From NCBI GenBank assembly GCA_030123605.1, contig CP126123.1, positions 992,001 through 1,056,000 on the forward strand: a DNA stretch of 64,000 nucleotides, read 5' to 3'. Below, in pieces: positions 49,399 through 58,478 of this stretch. Under the pieces are notes generated by a model. It was given only the letters and a program-made list of their open reading frames with translations. It did no database searches and was not told the DNA's origin. Position 1 is the stretch's first letter, and each line of letters opens with the position of its first letter. Source of the DNA: Nitrospira sp. GTDB lineage: Bacteria; Nitrospirota; Nitrospiria; Nitrospirales; Nitrospiraceae. The position numbers and the translations under genes were made by a program.

Positions 49399-52119
49399 TC
49401 ATGTGATCAGCATCACATGCATCGAGGTGGCAGGAGTTTCGATCGGCGTCAGTTTTTCCACCCGCACGGTCGAGACCTTGTACTCCGGACACTTGGAACT
49501 CTCGTCGGCGCTGGAGGACAGCAACTGGTTCAGATCCGTATCGGGAAAGTGAAAACTCGTGAACAGTTCGCCCGGCTGCACGCGCTCGCTCACCATCACG
49601 GGCAATCTCGCCTCCCCGCGCGCGCTGACCAAGCGAACCATCTCGCCGTCATGAAGATCCAAGCGCGCCGCATCGACGGCATGTATCTCAAGCACGTCTG
49701 TATCGACCACCCGCATGATCTCGGTCCGTCTCGTCTGCGCCCCGCAGTTGTAATGTTGCAGAATGCGCCCGGTGATCAGCACCAGCGGGTAACTGTCCGT
49801 CGGCGATTCGCCGGGCGGCAGGTAGTCCACCGCGATAAAACGCGCCTTGCCTTTCGGGAACGATCGCTCATGCATCAACGAGGTCCCCGGGTGCTCTTTC
49901 GACGGAACCGGCCACTGCAACCCCTCCGGCCCCTCCAGTCGATCGAAAGAGACCCCGGCGAACATCGGCGCCAGTCGCGCAATCTCATCCATGATGGCGG
50001 AGGGATGGCCGTACCACATGGGATACCCCATCCGCGCCGAGACTTCACAGACCACCTGCCAGTCCGGCAACACACCGTCCGGCGGCTCCACCACCTTCCG
50101 GATACGTTGGATGCGCCGCTCCAGATTGGTAAAGGTCCCGTCCTTTTCCAGAAACGAGGCACCGGGAATCACCAGGTGCGCGAGTTCGGCCGTCTCGCTG
50201 AGAAACAGGTCCTGCACGATGAGGAACTCAAGATTCTTTAACGCCGCATGGACCTTCTTGAGATTGGGGTCCGTCTGGGCCACGTCGTAGCCGATGATCC
50301 AAAGGCTCTTGAGCGTCCCGGCCAGCGCCGCATCCCACATGTCCGGCGTCTTCATGCCGCGCGCTTGCGGCAACGGACGACCGGTCACGGCCAGATGCGC
50401 GGCGGCCAGCGCCGGATCGTTCAGCGGCTGATACCCGGCGAAGTAGGTCGGCAAGCAGCCGACATCCGACGCGCCCTGTACATTATTCTGACCGCGCAAC
50501 GGGTTGATCCCGCTGCCGGGCTTTCCGATGTTGCCGGTGGCCAATGCAAGGTTCACCAACGCGATCACGCCGTGGCTCCCCCACCGATGTTCGGTCATGC
50601 CGAGACCATGTACCGTCATGGACCCGCCGCTCTTGGCATAGAGACGCGCCGCCTCAGCGATCAGATGGGCCGGTACTCCGGTGATCCTGGCCATACGCTC
50701 CGGCGTGCAATCCTCGACCGCCTTCAGCCAGTCGTCGAACCCCTCTGTCCGCTCGTCTACGAAGGCCTGATCGATGAGCCGTTCCTTCGCAATGACATGG
50801 CCGAGGCCGTTCAAGAGGGCGACGTTCGTGCCGGGATGCAATCGGAGATGCAGATCCGCCAAACGCGCCAATTCGGTCCGCCGGGGATCGATCACGATCA
50901 GCGGCACCCCTCGCCGCACCGCCCGTTTGATGCGCGCGCCGACCACCGGGTGGGACTCGGTCGGATTGGCCCCCACCACCATGATCAATTTCGCTTGGTC
51001 CACGTCCTGGATGCTATTGGTCGCAGCCGAGGCCCCCAAGGTTTCCATCATGCCGGTCACGGTCGCGCTGTGACAGACCCTCGCGCAGTTGTCGATGTGG
51101 TTGCTGCCGACCACGCAGCGCATGAACTTACCGAACAGATAGTTCTCTTCGTTCGTCCCGCGACTTGACGAAATCGTCGCCAGCGCATCGGGACCATGGG
51201 CCTCCTTGAGGCGCGACCATTCCTGTGCGATCCGGTCGAGTGCGGCGGTCCAGGAAATCTCGACCCACCCGTCGCCCTGCCTGAGTAACGGCGTACGTAA
51301 TCGATCCGGCGCATCGTGATAGGTCCAGCCGAACCGTCCCTTCATGCAGGCATGGCCCTGATTCGAGGGACCGTCATCCGCCGGCACCATGCTCACGATC
51401 CGATCATTCCTCACCCCGGCTTCGAATGTGCATCCGACGCCGCAATAGGCGCAGGTGGTGCGGACGGTCCGATTCGGCGGCCCCTGCTCTGCGATGGTCC
51501 TTTCCATGAGCGCACCTGTGGGACATTCCTTCACGCAGGCCCCGCAGGAGACACAGTTCGACGAGGCAAACCCGTCCGGCTCGCCGGTCAAGCAGGCGGC
51601 GCCGGCCATCGGCCTGCTTTCAAAGCCGCGATGGACCATCGTCAAGGCGTAGGTTCCCTGAATTTCGTCACAGGCCCGGACGCAACGGGCGCAAGAAATA
51701 CAAACCGTGTTGTCAAAAGTGAAAAACGGATTGGAGCGATCGACGACGCCCGGCCTGGTGGAGGGTTGCGGATAGCGGACTTGCCTGAGTCCCAGCGACT
51801 TGGCCAGCCATTGCAACGGTTCAGGAGCCCGCTCCGCCGGCTGTTCAGACAGATAGAGTTCGACGATGTTCCGCCTGAGCCGATTCAGCCGCTCGCTCTC
51901 CGTCCGGACCACCATGCCCTCGCGGACCGGAGTCGTACAGGAGGCCGGCATCCCCGCCTGCCCCTCCACTTCACAGAGGCAGAGACGGCAGGAGCCGAAC
52001 GGCTTCAAATGGTCGGACAAGCAGAGTCCAGGGATCGCGATCCCGGCCTTCTTGGCCGCCTGATAAATCGTCTCGCCGGGCGAGGCCACCACCGAGCGCC
52101 CGTTAATGTTCAGCTTCAC
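49399..52119 (-). CDS. fdhA: NAD-type formate dehydrogenase, catalytic alpha subunit
   Basis: 906 residues, GTG start. Oxidises formate to CO2 at a molybdenum or tungsten bis-MGD site and passes electrons through Fe-S clusters. 2Fe-2S ligands Cys33, 44, 47 and 61; two 4Fe-4S ferredoxin clusters (140, 143, 146, 150 and 189, 192, 195, 199); the proximal 4Fe-4S set Cys223, 226, 230, 258. The metal ligand is Cys349, next to His350 in CARVCHSATVTG, where other members have selenocysteine. MGD-binding domains follow to the end. Last gene of the FDH operon; no FdhD or MoCo gene is adjacent. Confidence 0.95.
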   Translation of the reverse strand: MKLNINGRSVVASPGETIYQAAKKAGIAIPGLCLSDHLKPFGSCRLCLCEVEGQAGMPASCTTPVREGMVVRTESERLNRLRRNIVELYLSEQPAERAPEPLQWLAKSLGLRQVRYPQPSTRPGVVDRSNPFFTFDNTVCISCARCVRACDEIQGTYALTMVHRGFESRPMAGAACLTGEPDGFASSNCVSCGACVKECPTGALMERTIAEQGPPNRTVRTTCAYCGVGCTFEAGVRNDRIVSMVPADDGPSNQGHACMKGRFGWTYHDAPDRLRTPLLRQGDGWVEISWTAALDRIAQEWSRLKEAHGPDALATISSSRGTNEENYLFGKFMRCVVGSNHIDNCARVCHSATVTGMMETLGASAATNSIQDVDQAKLIMVVGANPTESHPVVGARIKRAVRRGVPLIVIDPRRTELARLADLHLRLHPGTNVALLNGLGHVIAKERLIDQAFVDERTEGFDDWLKAVEDCTPERMARITGVPAHLIAEAARLYAKSGGSMTVHGLGMTEHRWGSHGVIALVNLALATGNIGKPGSGINPLRGQNNVQGASDVGCLPTYFAGYQPLNDPALAAAHLAVTGRPLPQARGMKTPDMWDAALAGTLKSLWIIGYDVAQTDPNLKKVHAALKNLEFLIVQDLFLSETAELAHLVIPGASFLEKDGTFTNLERRIQRIRKVVEPPDGVLPDWQVVCEVSARMGYPMWYGHPSAIMDEIARLAPMFAGVSFDRLEGPEGLQWPVPSKEHPGTSLMHERSFPKGKARFIAVDYLPPGESPTDSYPLVLITGRILQHYNCGAQTRRTEIMRVVDTDVLEIHAVDAARLDLHDGEMVRLVSARGEARLPVMVSERVQPGELFTSFHFPDTDLNQLLSSSADESSKCPEYKVSTVRVEKLTPIETPATSMHVMLIT

Positions 52120-52128
52120 AACGACGCC

Positions 52129-53637
52129 TCAGGTTCTCAACCTGCTGCGAAACTCCGCGGGGAAATGTTCGATCGCCGTCAGCACCGGATAGGGCGCTCG
52201 CCCACCGAGGGCACAGAGACTGGCCACCTTCATCGTCTCACCCAAGTCACCCAACAGCACAAGGTCGTCCACCGTCCCGCTACCCGCCTGGATGCGTTCA
52301 AGGATCTCTCGGCCCCTGACGGACCCTATGCGGCAGGGCGTACATTTTCCGCAGGATTCGTTGGCGGTAAAGGCCATAAAGTGTCTGGCAAGGTCCACCA
52401 TGTCGGTTTCGTGGTCATAGACGACGATGCCGCCATGGCCCAGCACCGCGCCTGCTTGGGCGAAGGCGTCGTAACAAATCGGAATGTCCAACTTGGAAGC
52501 GGGGAACAGACTTCCGAGCGGCCCACCGACCTGCACCGCCTTAAAACGTGCGCCCGGCGCCATCCCGCCGCCGAATTGATCCAACACCTGCCGCAAACTC
52601 AGACCGAAGGGCACCTCCACCAAGCCCGGCTGCTTCACCCTTCCGCCCAGTTGCAACGCCATCGTGCCGCTCGAACGTTCGGTACCGAGAGAGGCGTACC
52701 AAGCTCCGCCGCGGGACAGGATGGTGGGAATCGTCGCGAATGTCAGCACGTTGCTGACGATGGTCGGCTTGCCGTAGAGTCCTTCCTGTGCCGGATAGGG
52801 GGGCTTGGCCCGCACGACCCCCCGTCCACCTGCCAGTGATTCCAAAAGCGCTGTCTCCTCTCCGCAGACATAGGAGCCGGCCCCTTGGACCACCTCGATC
52901 GGAAAGGGCTCGCCGTCGAGTTCCAACAGTTCCGCTTCGTCGGCCTTATGAATGGCCTCCCATAGGGTTGCGGCAGCGGCGGGATATTCGTGACGACAAT
53001 AGACGTAGCCCCGACCGGCCCCGATAGCTCGGGCACAGATCAACATTCCTTCCAGGAGCCGAAAGGGATCGCCTTCCAAAATCATTCGGTCACAATAGGT
53101 TCCGGCGTCGCCTTCGTCGGCGTTCGCCACGACATACTTTTCGTCCGCTTCCGTCTGCTGTGCGACCTGCCACTTGTTCCACACGGGAAAGGCCGCCCCG
53201 CCTCGCCCACGCAATCGTGACCGTTTCAGTTCCTCGATGATGACCTCCGGCGACATGTTCAAGGCCTGTTCCAGCCCCTTCAACCCGCCACGGGCCTGGT
53301 ATTCGCCAAGGGCCAGGGGTTCGGTTTCACCGAAGTTCGCAAAGGTGACCCGGGTCTGGCGGGCGAGAAAGGGAATCGACGGGACCGGTGTGCCATTCTT
53401 ACCGGACAGGATGCGCGGCAGGTCGTCCGGCGTGACGTTGAACCAAGCCACTCGGCCGTCGGCGCTGTCACGTTCCACCATCGGCTCAAGATAAAATGCG
53501 CCACGCGAGGAGGTCCGGATCAATTGGATTTCAGGTCGGTCTACCCAAGCCTCCGCCAGGGAGGCGGCACCGGCAGCCCTGGCCGAGGTGTCGTTGGAAA
53601 GGTAGAGTCGCGTGGCCATTCGGCACTCATCATTCAT
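52129..53637 (-). CDS. fdhB: Formate dehydrogenase beta subunit, NuoF-like
   Basis: 502 residues. Carries FMN, a 4Fe-4S cluster and the NAD-binding site, passing electrons from FdhA to NAD+. GRGGAAFPVWNKW (FMN/NADH loop), NADEGDAGTYCDR, and the cluster ligands ESCGKCTPCRIG with a later SLCALGG Cys. The N-terminal ~100 residues resemble a thioredoxin-like domain as in fused NuoEF or FdsB proteins. ATG 53637 overlaps the preceding stop by 4 nt; the ATG at 53619 is an alternative. Confidence 0.93.
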   Translation of the reverse strand: MNDECRMATRLYLSNDTSARAAGAASLAEAWVDRPEIQLIRTSSRGAFYLEPMVERDSADGRVAWFNVTPDDLPRILSGKNGTPVPSIPFLARQTRVTFANFGETEPLALGEYQARGGLKGLEQALNMSPEVIIEELKRSRLRGRGGAAFPVWNKWQVAQQTEADEKYVVANADEGDAGTYCDRMILEGDPFRLLEGMLICARAIGAGRGYVYCRHEYPAAAATLWEAIHKADEAELLELDGEPFPIEVVQGAGSYVCGEETALLESLAGGRGVVRAKPPYPAQEGLYGKPTIVSNVLTFATIPTILSRGGAWYASLGTERSSGTMALQLGGRVKQPGLVEVPFGLSLRQVLDQFGGGMAPGARFKAVQVGGPLGSLFPASKLDIPICYDAFAQAGAVLGHGGIVVYDHETDMVDLARHFMAFTANESCGKCTPCRIGSVRGREILERIQAGSGTVDDLVLLGDLGETMKVASLCALGGRAPYPVLTAIEHFPAEFRSRLRT

Positions 53638-54044
53638 TTGTATCGTTCCAGCAACGCACCGAGCTGTGACGGCAGCACCCGTCCCCAGAGGTCGCGATCA
53701 ATGATGACCGTCGGGGAAACCGCGCAGTTCCCGGCACAGGACATGGTGCCAAGGGTAAACTTGCCTCCCCCCGTCGTCTCACCCACATCCACGCGCAGCC
53801 GGTCCTGCAACGACCGCAAGAGACGCGTGCAGCCGTTGGCATAACAGGACTCTCCCATACATAGACGGATCACATGACGCCCGGGCGACGCGCAGTGGAG
53901 ATCCGGGTAATAGGACAGGACTCCCGCTACCTGAGCCGTCGTCGTCCCCAGTTGATGCGCAATCCCGCCGATCGCTGCAGGAGTAACCGCGCCCTCTCGC
54001 TCCTGCAGGGAGAGCAGGGCCTTGAGAATATTCGGGACAGTCAT
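53634..54044 (-). CDS. fdhG: Formate dehydrogenase gamma subunit, NuoE-like
   Basis: 136 residues with a thioredoxin-like fold binding a 2Fe-2S cluster: CMGESC and MSCAGNC supply the four ligands (C-x4-C and C-x3-C). Helical N-terminus with LYYPDL-type spacing (VLSYYPDLHCASPG). Starts 10 bp after the unknown gene upstream and overlaps the next start by 4 nt. Electron relay in the FDH complex. The longer frame to 54293 overlaps the preceding gene and is rejected. Confidence 0.92.
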   Translation of the reverse strand: MTVPNILKALLSLQEREGAVTPAAIGGIAHQLGTTTAQVAGVLSYYPDLHCASPGRHVIRLCMGESCYANGCTRLLRSLQDRLRVDVGETTGGGKFTLGTMSCAGNCAVSPTVIIDRDLWGRVLPSQLGALLERYK

Positions 54045-54054
54045 TTCCGACCTG

Positions 54055-55425
54055 TCAGCAAAGTCCGACATGCGCGCGGAGCTTGTCGTAGTCGAACGCG
54101 GTGATCCCCGTCCGGAGCAGTCCCAGGTTCGTCTGCTCCATCTCCTTGATGAGCGCCTCCACTCGTTCTTTTCCCTCCAAGGTCGTCGCCGTATGGCGAG
54201 GGGTGCGGCCACCCAGCGCCGGCGACTCTCGGTCCGCCCACTCCAAATAGACGGTGTCGAGAAACGTACCCACCAGTACACGATCCTCTTCATCGGTCAC
54301 CATAAGAGTGAGGGGTTGCTCTGTGGCCAACTCTTCTTGCGTCACTCGGCGGGACGGAGGTTGCGTCGCCTCGCCGCGAAAGTGCAGTGAGAATCCGAAG
54401 GCGGCAGCGAGAGTATGTTTGACCGCATCCAAGCGTTCCCGCTTGTCACATTCCAAGAACAGTTCCGTCCCCGTTACCGTCACCCTGGCTACTATGATCC
54501 GGGTCGAATCCCCTTCGGTCACCCGCGACACCCAGCGGCGCAATTTCTTGGGACGAACGGCTCCCTGCGGCAAGACAGGAACCTCTTCCTCCCACCCCTC
54601 CAGCGCATTCATGCCTGCTGCGAGAGAGGAAAACTCGTGGTGCTCATAGAGCGCCAGCACATAGAAACAGGGCGTTTCCGCTGCGGTTCTGTAACGGATC
54701 TCGCCGACTGCCGCGAGCAGGGCCGCCAAACGCATCCGCGCAAAGTTCCGCAGCAGCAGGTGTCCGAATCGCTTGGCGAATTCCGGCCACTCTCCGAGTT
54801 CAAAGGATCCGCCCGTGACTTCCATCTCTCGGCGCTCTTCGGCGGTCGTCTCATAGAGGGCCTTGGCGTCTTCCGCCGACAGGAGCAGCATCGGTCCCGC
54901 CGACACTGCCGATGAGGTTTCCGGGTCGCCCGGCTCGCGGACGAGGCGCATGAGCGATACTTGCCCTGGTTGCACGTCTTGACCCAAGGTTTCAGCCGGA
55001 ATCTCATAAAGCCGCCCGTTACCGATCGATCGCAACGCCCGGCGCGCTTCCCCGGAATCATGCGACAATACTTCGACCAAATCCATGTACGAACGTTTGA
55101 GCGGATCCATCCAGGCGCGTTGCTCTTCGGGAATGTGTTCCGTGATGACATCGCGAAGCTGCTCGATCAAGGTGAGTTGGCCGTCTTCCGGATAGAAGTC
55201 GGCGAAGAGCAGGAGATCGGCCAGTTCGATTTCCTCCGGCAACGGCGACAGGAGCGTTTGGCAGCCCGGTTCAAAATAAACCTGCAATGCCGTCCTGAGC
55301 GCCACCTGGCGCTGTAGGCTGAAGCCGGGCGCCAGCGACAGGCGGTCAAGCCTGGTCAGCAGGAGATCAAGATCCTTGGGGACCGGCACCGAGCACCCGA
55401 GCCTCCACTCATTCGCGAGCTTCAT
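54055..55425 (-). CDS. Unknown protein heading the formate dehydrogenase operon
   Basis: 456 residues, acidic and largely helical, no signal peptide. A Cys pair is lacking, so no Fe-S site is suggested. The C-terminal part (ESPALGGRTPRHTATTLEGK, then VEALIKEMEQ) resembles the 'ALGGRTPREA' motif found at the C-termini of some SEC-C-type or DUF2384-related proteins; this is a resemblance only. Ten bases separate it from the fdhG start and its expression should match the FDH genes, so an FDH-linked role (assembly or control) is inferred. Confidence 0.6.
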   Translation of the reverse strand: MKLANEWRLGCSVPVPKDLDLLLTRLDRLSLAPGFSLQRQVALRTALQVYFEPGCQTLLSPLPEEIELADLLLFADFYPEDGQLTLIEQLRDVITEHIPEEQRAWMDPLKRSYMDLVEVLSHDSGEARRALRSIGNGRLYEIPAETLGQDVQPGQVSLMRLVREPGDPETSSAVSAGPMLLLSAEDAKALYETTAEERREMEVTGGSFELGEWPEFAKRFGHLLLRNFARMRLAALLAAVGEIRYRTAAETPCFYVLALYEHHEFSSLAAGMNALEGWEEEVPVLPQGAVRPKKLRRWVSRVTEGDSTRIIVARVTVTGTELFLECDKRERLDAVKHTLAAAFGFSLHFRGEATQPPSRRVTQEELATEQPLTLMVTDEEDRVLVGTFLDTVYLEWADRESPALGGRTPRHTATTLEGKERVEALIKEMEQTNLGLLRTGITAFDYDKLRAHVGLC

Positions 55426-55528
55426 GGATTTCCTTCATGACGGCCCGAAGCCTGTGACATCGGCTTCGAAACCGACTGTTCCTTGGCCAGGATTCTCATT
55501 GGAGCCTCCTATTGAAACAGACGACCGG

Positions 55529-56467
55529 TCAGGTTTCCCCAAGCGGAATCAATCGTTGAGCATCAGGGCCGACGGTGAATTGCCGGACCGTGAGAACCGG
55601 ACAGGGCGCGTGACGCAGCATAGCACCGGCGATACTCCCGAGAAGAATGTGCGAAAGCCCGCGCCGGCCATGGGTGCCCATGATCATCAAGTCAAAACCC
55701 TGCTCCGTGACATAAGAGACGATCGAATCAGCCGGCAACCCTGGCTTGAGCACGTGTTCGGCCCGGATTCCGTGGGCGGTCAGGAAGGTGGTGAGTACAG
55801 TGAGCCGGTCCTCCAGATACTCCCGTTGCCGTCTCCGTTCCTTCGCATGGCTCAAGCTGAAGTCGAGCCCATAGGCGATCGGCTCCATGGCATGAAGAAC
55901 GGTGAGCGAGGCGCCGATGCGCTCGGTAAACCGCGCGGCATATTCCAGCGCATCCAACGAACAACCGGAGAGGTCGATGGGGACCACGATCCGTTTGATG
56001 GTCCCGACCGTGTCGGTACCGGTGTCGTCCTTGGCACTCTTTACCGCCAAGACCGGGCAGGGCGCCATGCGCACCACTCGCTCTGCAGTGCTGCCGACCA
56101 AGACATGGTCGAGTCCGGTTCTGCCATGTGTCCCCACCACCAAGAGATCCGCACCGATCTCTTCGGCAACCGTTTGAACGGCTTGGCTCGGTATGCCGAC
56201 TTCGATGCGCGTCGTGACCGTCTGTCCCGCCGCCTTCACCCGATCCTGAACCGCCTCCAACCGTCTGGTCGATTCCACCCGCAGGTGATCGAGATACATT
56301 TTGTTGACGGTATAGTCCGGATCCATTCCGGGGCAGAGTTCCAGCACGGTCATCGCGCAGAGTTCCGCCTTCCAGGCGGCGGCCAACATGACCGCATATT
56401 CCATCGCTCGCTCCGCGCAAGCCGAAAAGTCGGTCGCAAAGAGGATCCGCGTGATCAGCGCCGCCAT
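55529..56467 (-). CDS. Universal stress protein, tandem UspA domains
   Basis: 312 residues: domain 1 (about 3-143) with GTHGRTGLDHVLVGSTAERV and domain 2 (about 158-297) with GTHGRRGLSHILLGSIAGAM; both carry the G-x2-G-x9-G-S pattern of ATP-binding Usp proteins. Stress-linked signal or chaperone-like roles are typical. Follows the cupredoxin gene by 3 bp and precedes the FDH operon by 103 bp. Function not more specific. Confidence 0.92.
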   Translation of the reverse strand: MAALITRILFATDFSACAERAMEYAVMLAAAWKAELCAMTVLELCPGMDPDYTVNKMYLDHLRVESTRRLEAVQDRVKAAGQTVTTRIEVGIPSQAVQTVAEEIGADLLVVGTHGRTGLDHVLVGSTAERVVRMAPCPVLAVKSAKDDTGTDTVGTIKRIVVPIDLSGCSLDALEYAARFTERIGASLTVLHAMEPIAYGLDFSLSHAKERRRQREYLEDRLTVLTTFLTAHGIRAEHVLKPGLPADSIVSYVTEQGFDLMIMGTHGRRGLSHILLGSIAGAMLRHAPCPVLTVRQFTVGPDAQRLIPLGET

Positions 56468-56470
56468 AGG

Positions 56471-56899
56471 TCAGACCGCCTCCACGTTCAAGAGCAACAG
56501 TTCCCCCTTCATGTTCGGATGGATGGAACAACGGAATTCATGCCGACCCGGCCGCTCCATGGTGAAGCGAATCGCCGCGCCTTTCTTCGCATCCAGAAAC
56601 AGACCGCCGATACCCCTGCCGTAGGAAACGACTCCGCCGGATTCGACTCGCGTCGGGATGCCGTCGAACATGGTCGAACCGAAATCATGACGCTCCTGAT
56701 CCAGATTGGTGATTTCGATCACCGTCGCGACTCCCAGCCGGAGCGGGATCTGTTTGGTGAGGAAGGCGAAGTCCTTGATCGTCACCTCGATACGCTGCTC
56801 CGCTTGAGCCCCGCCTTGCGTACAGAGCGCCAAGACGAAACCGACCGCCAGCAGCCACCGACCACCCCTGAACATTCTCTGCATCCTGTTTGCACCCAT
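56471..56899 (-). CDS. Secreted cupredoxin-domain protein
   Basis: 142 residues with a basic, hydrophobic signal segment (RGGRWLLAVGFVLALCTQGGAQA) shown in part. The blue-copper pattern is complete: His in LDQERHDF, then Cys-His-Met in FRCSIHPNMKG. It is a periplasmic electron carrier or copper-binding protein. Lies between two Usp genes on the same strand with short spacers, a possible stress or redox operon. Confidence 0.85.
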   Translation of the reverse strand: MGANRMQRMFRGGRWLLAVGFVLALCTQGGAQAEQRIEVTIKDFAFLTKQIPLRLGVATVIEITNLDQERHDFGSTMFDGIPTRVESGGVVSYGRGIGGLFLDAKKGAAIRFTMERPGRHEFRCSIHPNMKGELLLLNVEAV

Positions 56900-56910
56900 G
56901 CCTGCCTCCT

Positions 56911-57414
56911 TTATGTGTGCTTGCCTGTCCTTGCCTTGGATCGTTTCACCGGCAGCGGAACCGTCAGGACCGGACAGCCCGCCGTCCTCACCACCTTCTC
57001 CGCCGTACTGCCGAAAAAAATCTTGTCTACCCCGCCGATCGCCCCTCCATAACTGCCCATTACCACCAGATCGACCCCTTCCACCCTGGCCACGCGCGCG
57101 ATTTCTTCAAAGGGGGAGCCGCTCGTCAACAGTCGCCTGATCGTCACTCGTTTCGCTTCGTCCCACGCGAGCAGCCGCCGCGTATTCAGCCTGGCGTGAC
57201 GATGCAGTAGTTTCTCTTGTCGTTTGCCTTCAGAAGAGGGCGCAAGCCCGAGACGATTCAGGGTATCCAAACTCTTCGTGTCGATGACGTGCAGAAGCAC
57301 CACCTCTGCCTGAAACAGGTTCGCGAACGACAGGGCGATACGAAAGGCCTCTTCCGAACAGGGAGAAAAATCTATCGGCACGAGAATCTTTGTGAACAGG
57401 CGCTCTGCCATCAC
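56911..57414 (-). CDS. Universal stress protein with a lengthened ATP loop
   Basis: 167 residues, single UspA domain beginning FTKILVPIDFSPCSEEAFRI. The motif reads GSYGGAIGGVDKIFFGSTAEKV: between the second Gly and the Gly-Ser there are 11 residues where 9 are usual, so ATP binding may differ. First gene of the minus-strand stress group, divergent from the alpha/beta hydrolase. Confidence 0.9.
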   Translation of the reverse strand: MMAERLFTKILVPIDFSPCSEEAFRIALSFANLFQAEVVLLHVIDTKSLDTLNRLGLAPSSEGKRQEKLLHRHARLNTRRLLAWDEAKRVTIRRLLTSGSPFEEIARVARVEGVDLVVMGSYGGAIGGVDKIFFGSTAEKVVRTAGCPVLTVPLPVKRSKARTGKHT

Positions 57415-57581
57415 ACCTCCTCAAATTTCCAGTACCACATTCAACATTCAGCAAGGCCGATGCCATAAGGAAGGAAACCGGTACCTGAGAACGAACGTCT
57501 AAGGAATGGAGAGATTTCGGCGACATCACGATCGCCGACCTAGTATCAAAGTCTTTCGGGTTTCATGGAGGGGGTGTCATG

Positions 57582-57607
57582 CTACAGCGGACATCGGCAC
57601 TCTGTAG
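57582..57607. promoter_or_regulatory. Inverted repeat, possible activator site
   Basis: CTACAG and CTGTAG are separated by 14 bp; both sit in TACAGCGG / TGTAGCGG surroundings. Placed about 96 bp upstream of the sigma-54-type promoter, a usual distance for an enhancer-binding protein. Inference only. Confidence 0.35.
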
Positions 57608-57702
57608 CGGAAAGCCACAGAATCCAAAACGCGGGAAGTACTGCACCTTCCGATTCCCACAAACCATCGACTCCCTGTTCCATCACGATATTCCGACCGG
57701 GA

Positions 57703-57718
57703 TGGCACCTCTCTTGCT
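57703..57718 (+). promoter_or_regulatory. Sigma-54-type promoter
   Basis: TGGCACCTCTCTTGCT matches the TGGCACR-N4-TTGCW consensus, with the GG and GC elements 10 nt apart as required. Transcription should start near 57730, about 50 nt before the hydrolase ATG. Implies control by RpoN and an activator. Confidence 0.65.
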
Positions 57719-57781
57719 GCTTCACCGTTCGGCAGGTGGTTTTCTGCTGTATTGAGCCTCCGGCGTAAAGACAGGAAAGAA

Positions 57782-58450
57782 ATGCGAACCGATCTCAAGG
57801 GATTAACCGTTCATCAGGTCAGACTCAGCGAGCCCGGAGTTTCCCTCGATGGGATCCTCAGTCTTCCCGACTCCCCCAAGGGCGTCATCGCCTTTGCCCA
57901 TGGCAGCGGCAGCGGACGCTTCAGCCCTCGCAACCAATTGGTCGCGCGCCATCTGCAAACGGGCGGATTCGCAACCCTGTTGCTGGACCTGCTCGAACCG
58001 GACGAGGCAGACGATCGCCGGAAGGTCTTCGACATCGACCTGCTCGCCGACCGACTCCTCCTTGCACAGATCTGGTTGAGCACATATCCGAGCACGATCG
58101 GACTGGCCACAGGGTACTTCGGCGCCAGTACGGGAGCCGGCGCGGCGCTGCAGGCGGCGGCACGCAAGCCCGAAGCGGTGAGCGCCGTCGTGTCACGCGG
58201 CGGACGGCCGGATCTGGCAGGATCCTATTTGAGCAGGGTGACGGCCCCGACCCTATTGCTTGTCGGCGGAGATGACGGACCGGTGATCGACATGAACCGG
58301 GAGGCCTTCGCACAACTCACCTGCCCGAAACAGTTGATGATCATCCCCGGTGCCGGTCACCTGTTCGAAGAGGCGGGAACCCTGGAACAAGTCGCCGTAG
58401 AGGCGATGTCTTGGTTTGAACGGTATCTGACCACCCCGTCACCGCAATGA
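57782..58450 (+). CDS. Alpha/beta hydrolase (dienelactone-hydrolase-like)
   Basis: 222 residues from ATG 57782 (AGGAAAG upstream). Alpha/beta fold with oxyanion region FAHGSGSGR, nucleophile elbow G-A-S-T-G (Ser in GYFGASTGAG), Asp in LLVGGDDGPV and His in IPGAGHLFEE, so a full catalytic triad. Substrate unknown; such proteins often accompany Usp genes and phosphoribosyltransferases. Followed by a usp gene after 28 bp; both share the sigma-54-type promoter. Confidence 0.87.
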   Translation: MRTDLKGLTVHQVRLSEPGVSLDGILSLPDSPKGVIAFAHGSGSGRFSPRNQLVARHLQTGGFATLLLDLLEPDEADDRRKVFDIDLLADRLLLAQIWLSTYPSTIGLATGYFGASTGAGAALQAAARKPEAVSAVVSRGGRPDLAGSYLSRVTAPTLLLVGGDDGPVIDMNREAFAQLTCPKQLMIIPGAGHLFEEAGTLEQVAVEAMSWFERYLTTPSPQ

Positions 58451-58478
58451 GATTGCAGCATCGAAAGGAGCGCGTACC

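Larger units (their letters stand above)
57415..57781. other. Divergent regulatory region of the stress cluster
   Basis: 367 bp between a minus-strand usp gene and the plus-strand hydrolase. It carries a sigma-54-type promoter (57703-57718) and an inverted repeat CTACAG (57582-57587) / CTGTAG (57602-57607) about 100-120 bp upstream, where an enhancer-binding activator could sit. No gene seen. Confidence 0.6.

Noticed and set aside
51060..51090. Selenocysteine formate dehydrogenase
   Set aside because: The metal-ligand codon is Cys (residue 349), not an in-frame TGA, and no SECIS need arises.
55376..57052. 558-residue plus-strand open frame
   Set aside because: It is antisense to the usp, cupredoxin and FDH-operon genes and has no recognisable domain.
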